Origin: Gemmatimonadales bacterium
GTDB taxonomy: Bacteria > Gemmatimonadota > Gemmatimonadetes > Gemmatimonadales > GWC2-71-9
Assembly (NCBI GenBank): GCA_013003805.1
Contig: JABDII010000137.1
Coordinates: forward strand, 1 to 8,485
DNA: 8,485 bases
Direction: 5' to 3'
In this document: positions 1 to 7,668 of the stretch, in pieces
Position numbering within the stretch: the stretch's first letter is position 1
Layout: every line of letters begins with the position of its first letter
Program-made: the position numbers and the translations under genes
Notes under the pieces: model-generated
What the model saw: only the letters and a program-made list of their open reading frames with translations
Databases searched by the model: none
What the model was told of the DNA's origin: nothing

Positions 1-424
1 GCGTCTTGAGCCCCTGGGTCACAAACTGAAGCGCGGTACCCTCGTCACCGACCCAGCGTGCATTCCCTACAGCGACCGCCGAGAGCAGCGTGAGGGCCGC
101 GGCTCCAGCTCCGAGCACCAGTCCCCATTGGACGCCCCGGCCCGCCCAATCAGGGCCGCGCCAGCGTAGGGACTCGAGATCCAGGCCCAACCCGCGGATG
201 CCGACCAAATACGTGGCGAGCAGACCAGCGAGCGTCATGGCGACGCCCTGGAGGGTGATCTGCGCCGGGCCCAAGACCCTGAGCCAATCCGCCGCGGGCT
301 CGAGGCCCCCTATGAGTGCCGCGGCCACGAGCCACGTGACTGACAAGGCCACTGCGAACGCAGTCACCAGGAAAACCACCGCCCAGCCGACAGCCTTGGC
401 GGTGGACTTCCAGCTGGTCACCAC
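1..424 (-). CDS. Multi-span membrane protein, possibly CPBP-family intramembrane protease (N-terminal part; truncated by window edge)
   Basis: The frame stays open for 141 codons from a GTG at 424 to the left edge, so the C-terminal part is missing. I chose this GTG because a GAGG (433-436), which overlaps the bioY stop codon, lies 8 nt upstream; a second GTG at 421 is also possible. Three hydrophobic stretches are visible at about residues 13-40, 58-76 and 97-119. Between the last two is a basic, Leu/Gly-rich loop (GIRGLGLDLESLRWRG) ending in Trp-Arg-Gly. This layout resembles the N-terminal half of CPBP (CAAX/bacteriocin-processing) proteases, in which a 'slglr..' loop precedes the catalytic spans. 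The diagnostic EExxxR and HxxxH-type motifs would lie beyond the edge, so the family call is an inference. The start lies 10 nt after the bioY stop, which suggests co-transcription with bioY. Confidence 0.5.
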   Translation of the reverse strand, partial: MVTSWKSTAKAVGWAVVFLVTAFAVALSVTWLVAAALIGGLEPAADWLRVLGPAQITLQGVAMTLAGLLATYLVGIRGLGLDLESLRWRGPDWAGRGVQWGLVLGAGAAALTLLSAVAVGNARWVGDEGTALQFVTQGLKT

Positions 425-434
425 AGGCCCCGCC

Positions 435-1010
435 TCACTCAGAAGCGAGGAGGGAACGGACTCGGGAGGTTCCTCCGGCGATGAGAACGGCGGCGATGGC
501 GACCTTGAGAACGTCACCCGGTAGGAACGGAAGCGATCCCCAACGCCACGCCTCGCCCAGGTCGCCGAGAATCAAGGCGAGCTGCGCCGTTCCACCCAGG
601 TGAATGACGGCCATGCCCGAGAGCGCTGCAAAGCCTGAGCGCCAAACCCGGCCGGGTACAGCGAGTGCGCCGACGAGCGCCGCAGCGACTGGGAACGCGA
701 GGAGATATCCGCCGGTTGGCCCCAGGAGATACCCCACTCCACCGCCGGCCGCGAACACCGGCAGGCCAATGGCCCCCGCTGCGAGATAGAGAGCCAGCGC
801 CGCAGCGCCCATCCGGGCACCGAGCACCCCGCCAACGACGAGTACCGCCAACGGCGACAACGTCATCGGGACAGGCGAGAACGGCAACGGGACAGCAACT
901 CGGGCGGCGAGGGCGACCACTGCCGCCGCGAGCGCGAGTGCGAGCCCTCGACGCAAGGCATGCGAAGATGTATGTCCGACCGCTGGGCTTTGGCTCTCGA
1001 GATTTGCCAT
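435..1010 (-). CDS. bioY: Biotin transporter BioY (ECF S-component)
   Basis: This 191-residue protein matches the usual BioY length and plan of about six membrane spans. BioY binds biotin in the cytoplasmic membrane and either works with an ECF energizing module (ATPases plus EcfT) or, in some bacteria, alone; no such module is in the window. Family hallmarks are visible: a PLPFSPVPMTLSPLAVL segment (about 41-57), LYLAAGAIGLPVFAAGGGVG (about 74-93), GPTGGYLLAF (97-106), and a late LPFLPGDVLKVAIAA (160-174). I chose the ATG at 1010 rather than an upstream in-frame ATG at 1145, because it follows GAGGAG (1014-1019) and lies just past the thiolase stop (16-nt gap); the longer version would overlap the thiolase extensively and adds no conserved sequence. 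It is probably co-transcribed with the thiolase. The N-terminal 20 residues are polar and not conserved in the family. Confidence 0.95.
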   Translation of the reverse strand: MANLESQSPAVGHTSSHALRRGLALALAAAVVALAARVAVPLPFSPVPMTLSPLAVLVVGGVLGARMGAAALALYLAAGAIGLPVFAAGGGVGYLLGPTGGYLLAFPVAAALVGALAVPGRVWRSGFAALSGMAVIHLGGTAQLALILGDLGEAWRWGSLPFLPGDVLKVAIAAVLIAGGTSRVRSLLASE

Positions 1011-1026
1011 CGACTCCTCGGGTTGG

Positions 1027-2214
<1,188 letters not shown>

Positions 2215-2286
2215 GGGAACCTGCCTTCCAACGGATTCGACATGCTGGATCTGGGAACCGCCCACCCGGGGGATGGCAGACAGTGA

Positions 2287-2315
2287 ATGGTAGCCCGCTC
2301 AGGGACCGGGTTCAA
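2287..2315 (-). promoter_or_regulatory. Candidate sigma70-type promoter for thiolase-bioY
   Basis: Read on the minus strand, a TTGAAC box (2310-2315) and a TACCAT box (2287-2292) are separated by exactly 17 nt. Each matches four of six positions of the TTGACA and TATAAT consensus. Transcription would start near 2280 and give a leader of about 65 nt before the thiolase GTG at 2214. The site lies in the only sizeable gap of the leftward string. The match is moderate and sits in GC-rich DNA, where chance matches occur. Confidence 0.35.
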
Positions 2316-2334
2316 GCGAGGTCGGGAACCCTGA
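2299..2334 (-). other. Overlapping inverted repeats after thrS (possible weak terminator or processing hairpin)
   Basis: Immediately after the thrS stop codon lie two nested inverted repeats that share bases: TCAGGG (2299-2304) with CCCTGA (2329-2334), and GGGTTC (2308-2313) with GAACCC (2326-2331), the latter with a 12-nt loop. They cannot both pair fully. No run of T follows on the minus strand, so a classical intrinsic terminator is not supported. The hairpins overlap the candidate thiolase promoter. Confidence 0.3.
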
Positions 2335-4272
2335 TCACGGCGACAACGCACGGGTCCGCACTTCTTCGACCAGGCGGGCCACGAAGCGCTCGACCGGCAG
2401 TATCTCCTGTTTCTTTCCTGTGCCCCGTACCCGTACTGCGACGCTCCCCGATTCGAGTTCCCGCTGTCCAATCACCGCCATGTAGGGCACCTTCATGACC
2501 TCGCCCTCGCGGATCCGGTAGTTCAGGGTTTCGGTCCGGTCGTCCACATGCACCCTCAGTCCAGCCGATCGGAGGTTCTCGGCCACGCCGTGGGCCCCGG
2601 CTGCTTGGGCATCGGAAATGGGGATCACCCGAACCTGCTCGGGGGCGAGCCACACCGGGAATGCGCCGGCGAAGTGCTCGATCAGTGTCCCGATAAACCG
2701 CTCGAGCGTCCCGTAGATGGCCCGGTGGATCATGATCGGTCGGTGCGGCTGGTTGTCGGCACCGATGAATTCCAGGGCAAAGCGCTCCGGCAGCTGCGAA
2801 TCCAGTTGGATCGTTGGGCCCTGCCACGCCCGTCCGATGGCGTCCAAGAACTTGATATCGATCTTGGGACCGTAGAAGGCGCCCCCGCCCTGGTCGACCG
2901 AAAACGGAATCTCCTTTCGCTCGAGCGCGCGCTGAAGGATGGCCTCCGTCTCGTCCCAGGCCACGTCATCGCCAAGCTTCTCGTCGGGACGGGTCGACAG
3001 TTCGAAGCTCATCTCGAATCCGAAGGTGCGTCGGATCAGTCGGTCGACTTGATCGAGGCAGAGAAAGATCTCGTCCTCTGCTTGTTCCGGCGTGCAGAAA
3101 ATGTGAGCATCGTCCATGCAGAGGCCACGCACGCGCAGCAGACCATGAAGAGTGCCCGACCGCTCATTGCGATACACGTTGGCGACTTCAGACAGGCGCA
3201 CCGGGAGATCCCGATAGCTGCGTTGCTTCGATTTGTAGATCAGCGTGTGCATCGGGCAGTTCATCGGCTTGACCCGATACCGCACATGCTCCGCCTCCTC
3301 ACGGCCAGCCCCCATCCCTGGATACTGTTGCGCCTCATACAGCGGGAGGTGACCCGAGATCTGGAACAACTCTTCTCGCGTGATGTTCGGCGTGTAGACC
3401 AAATCGTACCCGCACGCGAGGTTGTCATCTTCGACCTCCCGAGAGAGCAACCATTTGACCATGGCACCCTTGGGATGCCAGAAGACCAGACCCGGACCGA
3501 CGTCTTCCTGGATGGAGTACAAGTCGAGTTGCTTCGCGAGGATACGGTGGTCTCGTTTTCGCGCTTCCTCGAGACGATGCAGGTAGGCCTCGAGTTCCGC
3601 CTTCGTGAACCACGCCGTGCCGTAGATCCGCTGCAGGGATTGGCGGTTCTCGTCTCCTCTCCAATAGGCGGCCGCAGCGTGCAACAGCTTGAAGTGCTTG
3701 ACCAGTCCTGTACTCGGAATGTGCGGTCCCCGGCACAAGTCGGTGAACGGCCCGTTGGTGTACACCGAGATCACTTCGTCGTCCCCGAGCTCCTCGATGC
3801 GTTCGAGCTTTAGGGCGTCGTCGCTGAAACGCGTGTTGGCCGTATCGCGATCCACGACCTCGCGCACGAAGGGATCATCACGCTTGGCAACGGCCACCAT
3901 GCGATGTTCGATCTCGGCGAGGTCCTCCGGCGTAAAGGGACGCGGTACATCGAAGTCGTAGTAGAAGCCGTCTTCGATCGGCGGTCCGAACCCGATGCCC
4001 GCACCGGGGAAGATCTCCCGGACAGCGGTGGCCAGGATATGAGCGGACGAGTGGCGCAAGACATCAAGGGCTGCCGGGTCGCGATTGGTGAGGATCGCGA
4101 AGTCGGCATCCGTCTCCAACGGACGGTGGAGGTCCCAGACGGCTCCGTTGACCTTCGCCGCGACCGCGGCCTTGGCGAGTCCGGGACCGATCTGCCCAGC
4201 GACGTCAGCCGGTGTCGTCCCCCGTGCCACCTCACGGACACTGCCATCCGGAAGAGTCAGGCGGATGTTCAC
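2335..4272 (-). CDS. thrS: Threonyl-tRNA synthetase
   Basis: This class II synthetase of 645 residues charges tRNA-Thr with threonine in the cytoplasm. Domain order is complete. An N-terminal TGS domain covers about 1-62. The editing domain has the HSSAH motif (His74, His78) and CRGPH (Cys180, His184), which removes mischarged serine. The catalytic core covers about 245-540, and an HGTP-type anticodon-binding domain runs from about 545 to the end. The zinc ligands expected for recognising threonine are Cys339 (KPMNCPMH), His390 (DDAHIFC) and His516 (IMIHRAIYG), each offset by five from the E. coli positions. Motif 2 is YRNERSGTLHGLLRVRG and motif 3 HRAIYGTLERFIG. I chose the GTG at 4272 because it opens the TGS domain (VNIRLTLPDG), follows AAGG at 6-nt spacing (4279-4282), and overlaps the stop of the upstream small gene by GTGA. 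An in-frame ATG at 4428 would add 52 unconserved residues. Confidence 0.97.
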   Translation of the reverse strand: MNIRLTLPDGSVREVARGTTPADVAGQIGPGLAKAAVAAKVNGAVWDLHRPLETDADFAILTNRDPAALDVLRHSSAHILATAVREIFPGAGIGFGPPIEDGFYYDFDVPRPFTPEDLAEIEHRMVAVAKRDDPFVREVVDRDTANTRFSDDALKLERIEELGDDEVISVYTNGPFTDLCRGPHIPSTGLVKHFKLLHAAAAYWRGDENRQSLQRIYGTAWFTKAELEAYLHRLEEARKRDHRILAKQLDLYSIQEDVGPGLVFWHPKGAMVKWLLSREVEDDNLACGYDLVYTPNITREELFQISGHLPLYEAQQYPGMGAGREEAEHVRYRVKPMNCPMHTLIYKSKQRSYRDLPVRLSEVANVYRNERSGTLHGLLRVRGLCMDDAHIFCTPEQAEDEIFLCLDQVDRLIRRTFGFEMSFELSTRPDEKLGDDVAWDETEAILQRALERKEIPFSVDQGGGAFYGPKIDIKFLDAIGRAWQGPTIQLDSQLPERFALEFIGADNQPHRPIMIHRAIYGTLERFIGTLIEHFAGAFPVWLAPEQVRVIPISDAQAAGAHGVAENLRSAGLRVHVDDRTETLNYRIREGEVMKVPYMAVIGQRELESGSVAVRVRGTGKKQEILPVERFVARLVEEVRTRALSP

Positions 4273-4421
4273 ATCGGGCCTTGCATGACGCCGGGGGAAG
4301 CCGTGGCCTGCGTGGTGCTCAGGAACCAAAAGAACAGGATGATTCCGGCTACCACGATCGCCGCGACCGGGAGCCACCGTACCAATTCCGCCGCAGTCAC
4401 TTCCGTCTTTTCCTCGCTCAT
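4269..4421 (-). CDS. Small single-span membrane protein coupled to thrS
   Basis: A 50-codon gene runs from the ATG at 4421 to a TGA at 4269-4271. GAGGG (4428-4432) lies 6 nt before the start, a good ribosome-binding site. The product has a charged N-terminus (MSEEKTEVTAAELVRW), one strongly hydrophobic helix of about 18-20 residues (about 17-35, containing VAAIVVAGIILFFWFL), and a short polar tail without charges that ends in Gly-Pro-Met. Arg15 just before the helix and no basic residue after it suggest an N-in, C-out orientation. Its TGA overlaps the thrS GTG as GTGA, so translation of thrS is probably coupled to it. I recognise no family, and a function cannot be assigned. The support is the strong ribosome-binding site, the clean membrane helix and the exact overlap; homologue searches could overturn it. 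Confidence 0.68.
   Translation of the reverse strand: MSEEKTEVTAAELVRWLPVAAIVVAGIILFFWFLSTTQATASPGVMQGPM
4279..4282 (-). promoter_or_regulatory. Ribosome-binding site deciding the thrS start
   Basis: AAGG on the minus strand lies 6 nt before the GTG at 4272 and inside the last codons of the upstream small gene. It supports the TGS-proximal GTG over the in-frame ATG further upstream. Confidence 0.55.
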
Positions 4422-4516
4422 CGCGCACCCTCGTTCAGGCCGGAATGACGCCTCTCAATTGGGCAGGAAACGGTGTTAACTTAACTGCGGTACAAAATCT
4501 TATGTAAGAGGAAGGC
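4422..4516. promoter_or_regulatory. Divergent intergenic region between the thrS and valS strings
   Basis: These 95 bp separate the first genes of two divergent strings, so promoters for both should lie here. The centre (about 4475-4507) is markedly AT-rich against a GC-rich background and contains repeated TTAAC, a TACAAAAT stretch and TTATGTAA. I could not find a well-spaced -35/-10 pair on either strand that I would defend. The outer edges hold the two ribosome-binding sites: GAGGG (4428-4432, minus) and GAGG (4508-4511, plus). There is no leader peptide or long structured leader, so T-box or attenuator control of either synthetase is unlikely in so short a space. Confidence 0.55.
4475..4485. 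repeat. 11-bp perfect palindrome GTTAA-C-TTAAC in the divergent promoter region
   Basis: Two 5-bp arms, GTTAA and TTAAC, flank a single central C, so the site reads the same on both strands apart from its centre. It lies in the AT-rich core between two divergent start codons, where an operator for a dimeric regulator could act on both directions. It is short enough to occur by chance, and no regulator gene is nearby. Confidence 0.35.
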
Positions 4517-4942
4517 GTGCACGGAAGAGAGCAGCTCGGCCCAAGCCAGACCGTGGGATGGTCCCTCGCGGGATTCGCCGCAGGGCTCGTGGCCGGCATC
4601 ATCCTCGGGGAGTGGTTTGGACCGACGACGCCTCGGCGACTGGCACAACCCCGCGTCGGCACGGCCCGCCGTGGCCCGCCGCCCACTGCCGCGGGCGCCG
4701 CAGCGCGGGCCCAGGCCGCCCTGGCAACCGATCCCGGGCTCGCCGCGCTTTCCACCCGACCCATCGGCCCGCGAACCGTCGAGGTAACCGGATGGGTCGA
4801 CGACCGGGCCGCGCGGGCCCGAGCCGCGAGGTTGGTGAATCGTCTTCCAGGCATCGATACCCTCATCAATAGTGTGCTGGTCCGCGGCGAGGATGACCAA
4901 CGCCGCTTTCCCGACCTGAGGCTCACCGACCAAAGCGCATGA
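4517..4942 (+). CDS. Membrane-anchored BON-domain protein coupled to valS
   Basis: This 141-residue protein starts at a GTG preceded by GAGG (4508-4511) at 5-nt spacing. Residues about 13-34 form one glycine-rich hydrophobic helix with repeated small residues (GFAAGLVAGIILGEWFGP), similar in style to YtxH-type anchors. An Ala/Pro/Arg-rich linker follows (about 37-68). The C-terminal part (about 66-124) fits a BON domain: a short helix after ALATDPGLAAL, then a strand VEVTGWVDD, the helix of RAARLVNRLPGI and the strand INSVLVRGE. BON domains usually bind membranes or polymers at the envelope. The linker is rich in arginine, so by the positive-inside rule the BON part could face the cytoplasm; topology is open. 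Its TGA overlaps the valS ATG as ATGA. Domain call is by pattern only. Confidence 0.75.
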   Translation: MHGREQLGPSQTVGWSLAGFAAGLVAGIILGEWFGPTTPRRLAQPRVGTARRGPPPTAAGAAARAQAALATDPGLAALSTRPIGPRTVEVTGWVDDRAARARAARLVNRLPGIDTLINSVLVRGEDDQRRFPDLRLTDQSA

Positions 4943-7668
4943 GCCCACAGCTCCAGCGCCGACGCAGGACCAAGGGCCCGCTCCCAGGCCTCACGGGGCG
5001 GCTCTTGGGAACCGCATCCCACTATGCGCCTCGAGAGATCGAAGCCGATCTCTATCGCTGGTGGTCGGTGGCCGACCTCTTCGGCGCCGACCGCGATGCT
5101 GGACGCCCCCGCTACGTGATCATGATGCCGCCTCCGAACGTGACGGCCAACCTTCACATGGGACACGGCCTGAACAACACCGTCCAGGACGTGTTGGTGC
5201 GATTCGAACGGATGCGTGGCAAGGAGGTGCTGTGGCTACCCGGTACCGATCACGCCGGGATTGCGACGCAAAACGTCGTCGAGCGCATGCTCTTGGCAGA
5301 GGGCACGACCCGGCACGAGATCGGACGAGACGCGTTCGAGGCCCGGGTGTGGGATCATGTCCGCGAAACGGGCGCGACCATTCTCGATCAACTCAAGGCC
5401 ATCGGCGCGAGTTGCGACTGGACCCGCACGTACTTTACGCTCGATCCGGCACTCTCACGATCCGTCCGAGAGACCTTCGTCCGGCTCTACGAAGAAGGCC
5501 TGATTTATCGTGGGAACTACGTCATCAATTGGTGCCCGCGCTGCCACACCGCGCTTTCCAATGAGGAGGCGGAAAAGCGAGAGGTGGACGGATCCCTCTG
5601 GCACTTGCGCTACCCTCTTGCCTCCGGCACGGGACACCTCGTGGTGGCGACCACGCGACCCGAGACCATGTTGGGCGACACGGCCGTGGCCGTGCATCCC
5701 GAGGATGAGCGCTACGACCGGTTGATCGGGGAGACGATTCGCTTGCCGGTGGTCGACCGGGAGGTGCCTATCGTCGCAGACGACGGAGTCGACCCGTCGT
5801 TCGGCACCGGCGCAGTCAAGGTGACCCCGGCTCACGACCCGCTCGACTTCGAGATCGGCCAGCGCCACGACCTTCCCTCGATCGACATCCTTACCGGCGA
5901 AGCACGTATCGGTGAAGAAGCCCCGGCCCGTTTCCGGGGCTTGGATCGATTCGAGGCCCGCGCCAAGGTCGTCGCCGAATTCGAACGGGCGGGATTGCTC
6001 GACCGGATCGAGCCTCACCGACATGCCGTGGGACACTGCTACCGTTGTCACACGGTGGTCGAACCGCGGCTGTCCGAGCAGTGGTTCGTGAAAATGGCGC
6101 CGCTGGCCGGGCCCGCGCTCGAGGCCTATCGGACGGGAGCCGTTTCCTTCATTCCGGCCCGGCGGGGCGAAGAATTCGCAAGTTGGATGGAGAATATCCG
6201 AGATTGGTGCATCTCCCGGCAGCTGTGGTGGGGGCATCGGATTCCGGTGTGGTACTGCGCCGATTCCGGCTGCGGCGAGCTCACCGTCAGTCGTACCGAC
6301 GTGACCGCGTGTCCGGCATGCGGCGGAGCGGTGCGGCAGGACGACGACGTCCTCGATACGTGGTTCTCGTCCTGGCTGGTCCCGTTCTCGAGCCTGGGGT
6401 GGCCGGACCGGACAGCCGATCTCGCGGCGTTCTACCCAGGCAGCACGTTGGTGACCGCGCCAGAGATTCTCTACTTCTGGGTCGCGCGGATGATCATGGC
6501 CGGTCTCAAGTTCATGGGCGGCGTCCCATTCTCAACCGTGTACCTCCACGGCACCGTGCGGGACACGCAGCATCGGAAGATGTCGAAGTCATTGGGCAAC
6601 GGGATCGACCCCCTGGAGGTCGTCGACCGGTACGGGGCCGACGCACTCCGCTTTACGGTGGTCTCCGGCATGGCAGTCGGCACCGATCTCATCCTCGATC
6701 CGGACGATCTCGAATCATCCTTCGCGTCGGGCCGGAATTTCGCAAACAAGGTCTGGAATGCTGCGCGGTTCATCCTCACCAATGTGACCGAACCGACTCG
6801 GCCCCTCGCCGGAGACAGCTCGAACGTCGTCCGGCCCGAGGAACTGACCCTGCCCGACCGGTGGGTCATCACCCGCTGCCAGGAAACGGTTGTGGCGGCG
6901 ACCACGGCCTACGAACGGTTCCGGCTGAACGACGCGGCGAACGCCGTCTATCGCTTTCTCTGGTCCGATCTCGCCGATTGGTATCTCGAGCAAAGTAAGC
7001 CCCGTCTCTACGGCGAAGAGCCGGGGGGCGATGTCGCGCGCGCCGTCGTCGTGAAGACCTTCGAGGTAGCGCTGCGTCTCTTACATCCGATTATGCCGTT
7101 CATTACCGAGACGCTGTGGCAACGAATCCCGGATCATCCAAAAGGCGTGAGTATCATGAGCGCCCCGTGGCCCAAGCCCGACTCGCGGGCCACCGACCAC
7201 GAGGCGGAGCGGGCATTTGGGCTGGTCCAGGAGTTGGTGGGCGCCATTCGCGCGATTCGTGCTGAATACCACGTCGAACCGGCGCAGCGCGTACGGGTGC
7301 GAGTGGCCTGGAGCAACCCCGCGTTCGAGTCCCAGGCCGACACCATCCGCCGCCTGGCGAAAGTCGACGAGCTGAGTTTCGGGGAGCCATCCAGCGAGCC
7401 AGGCGGGCACGACGTGCTATCTGACGGCAACGGAGTCTTTGTCCCCCTGGGCGATGCCATCGACATCGCACGCGAGTGTGCCCGGCTTGCAGCGGAGATC
7501 CAACGACTCGGAACGCTCATTGAATCGCAACGCCGGAAGCTCGCCAACGATCAGTTCGTCTCCCGAGCTCCGCCCCTCGTTGTGGACAAAGAGCGGCACA
7601 AACTCGCCGCTTGGGAAGAGCAATCGACGGTCCTGGCAGAAAAGCGGCAGCTGCTCGGCTGCGCATGA
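4939..7668 (+). CDS. valS: Valyl-tRNA synthetase
   Basis: This class I synthetase of 909 residues charges tRNA-Val in the cytoplasm. The ATP-binding HIGH motif appears as HMGH (73-76, in PPPNVTANLHMGHG), and KMSKS is at 547-551. The editing (CP1) domain carries ATTRPETMLGDTA (237-249) and GTGAVKVTPAHDPLDFEIG (289-307). Four CxxC-like pairs suggest structural zinc sites: Cys199/202, Cys367/370, Cys440/445 and Cys458/461. WFSSWLVPFSSLGWPD (475-490) is typical of ValRS rather than of IleRS or LeuRS. The anticodon-binding domain covers about 635-780, and a C-terminal coiled coil characteristic of ValRS covers about 840-905. The ATG at 4939 overlaps the previous stop (ATGA). No Shine-Dalgarno sequence sits at proper spacing, so coupling is likely. 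About 25 residues, including an RRRR run, precede the usual ValRS start. The stop overlaps the next gene. Confidence 0.97.
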   Translation: MSPQLQRRRRTKGPLPGLTGRLLGTASHYAPREIEADLYRWWSVADLFGADRDAGRPRYVIMMPPPNVTANLHMGHGLNNTVQDVLVRFERMRGKEVLWLPGTDHAGIATQNVVERMLLAEGTTRHEIGRDAFEARVWDHVRETGATILDQLKAIGASCDWTRTYFTLDPALSRSVRETFVRLYEEGLIYRGNYVINWCPRCHTALSNEEAEKREVDGSLWHLRYPLASGTGHLVVATTRPETMLGDTAVAVHPEDERYDRLIGETIRLPVVDREVPIVADDGVDPSFGTGAVKVTPAHDPLDFEIGQRHDLPSIDILTGEARIGEEAPARFRGLDRFEARAKVVAEFERAGLLDRIEPHRHAVGHCYRCHTVVEPRLSEQWFVKMAPLAGPALEAYRTGAVSFIPARRGEEFASWMENIRDWCISRQLWWGHRIPVWYCADSGCGELTVSRTDVTACPACGGAVRQDDDVLDTWFSSWLVPFSSLGWPDRTADLAAFYPGSTLVTAPEILYFWVARMIMAGLKFMGGVPFSTVYLHGTVRDTQHRKMSKSLGNGIDPLEVVDRYGADALRFTVVSGMAVGTDLILDPDDLESSFASGRNFANKVWNAARFILTNVTEPTRPLAGDSSNVVRPEELTLPDRWVITRCQETVVAATTAYERFRLNDAANAVYRFLWSDLADWYLEQSKPRLYGEEPGGDVARAVVVKTFEVALRLLHPIMPFITETLWQRIPDHPKGVSIMSAPWPKPDSRATDHEAERAFGLVQELVGAIRAIRAEYHVEPAQRVRVRVAWSNPAFESQADTIRRLAKVDELSFGEPSSEPGGHDVLSDGNGVFVPLGDAIDIARECARLAAEIQRLGTLIESQRRKLANDQFVSRAPPLVVDKERHKLAAWEEQSTVLAEKRQLLGCA

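Noticed and set aside
2299..2334. Classical intrinsic terminator after thrS
   Set aside because: Inverted repeats are present, but no T-run follows on the minus strand and the stems compete for the same bases.
2548..3813. Plus-strand open frame of 421 codons opposite thrS
   Set aside because: It is antisense to an intact ThrRS. The protein shows no domain pattern and no ribosome-binding site, so I treat it as a codon-bias shadow.
4270..4428. Upstream in-frame start that would lengthen ThrRS by 52 residues
   Set aside because: The added residues are basic, His/Pro-rich and unlike any ThrRS N-terminus. The TGS domain begins exactly at the GTG at 4272, and the same DNA codes for a better-supported small membrane protein in another frame.
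4472..4499. Possible BirA-type biotin operator, because of a GTTAAC core
   Set aside because: BirA operators need two inverted arms about 15 bp apart. The second arm here is poor and too close, and the site is far from bioY.
4663..4680. Two copies of GGCCCGCC spaced 10 bp apart
   Set aside because: They lie inside the Arg/Pro-rich linker codons of the BON-domain gene and look like ordinary GC-rich coding repetition.
5455..6237. Minus-strand open frame of 260 codons opposite valS
   Set aside because: It is antisense to the editing and zinc regions of an intact ValRS and shows no family features.
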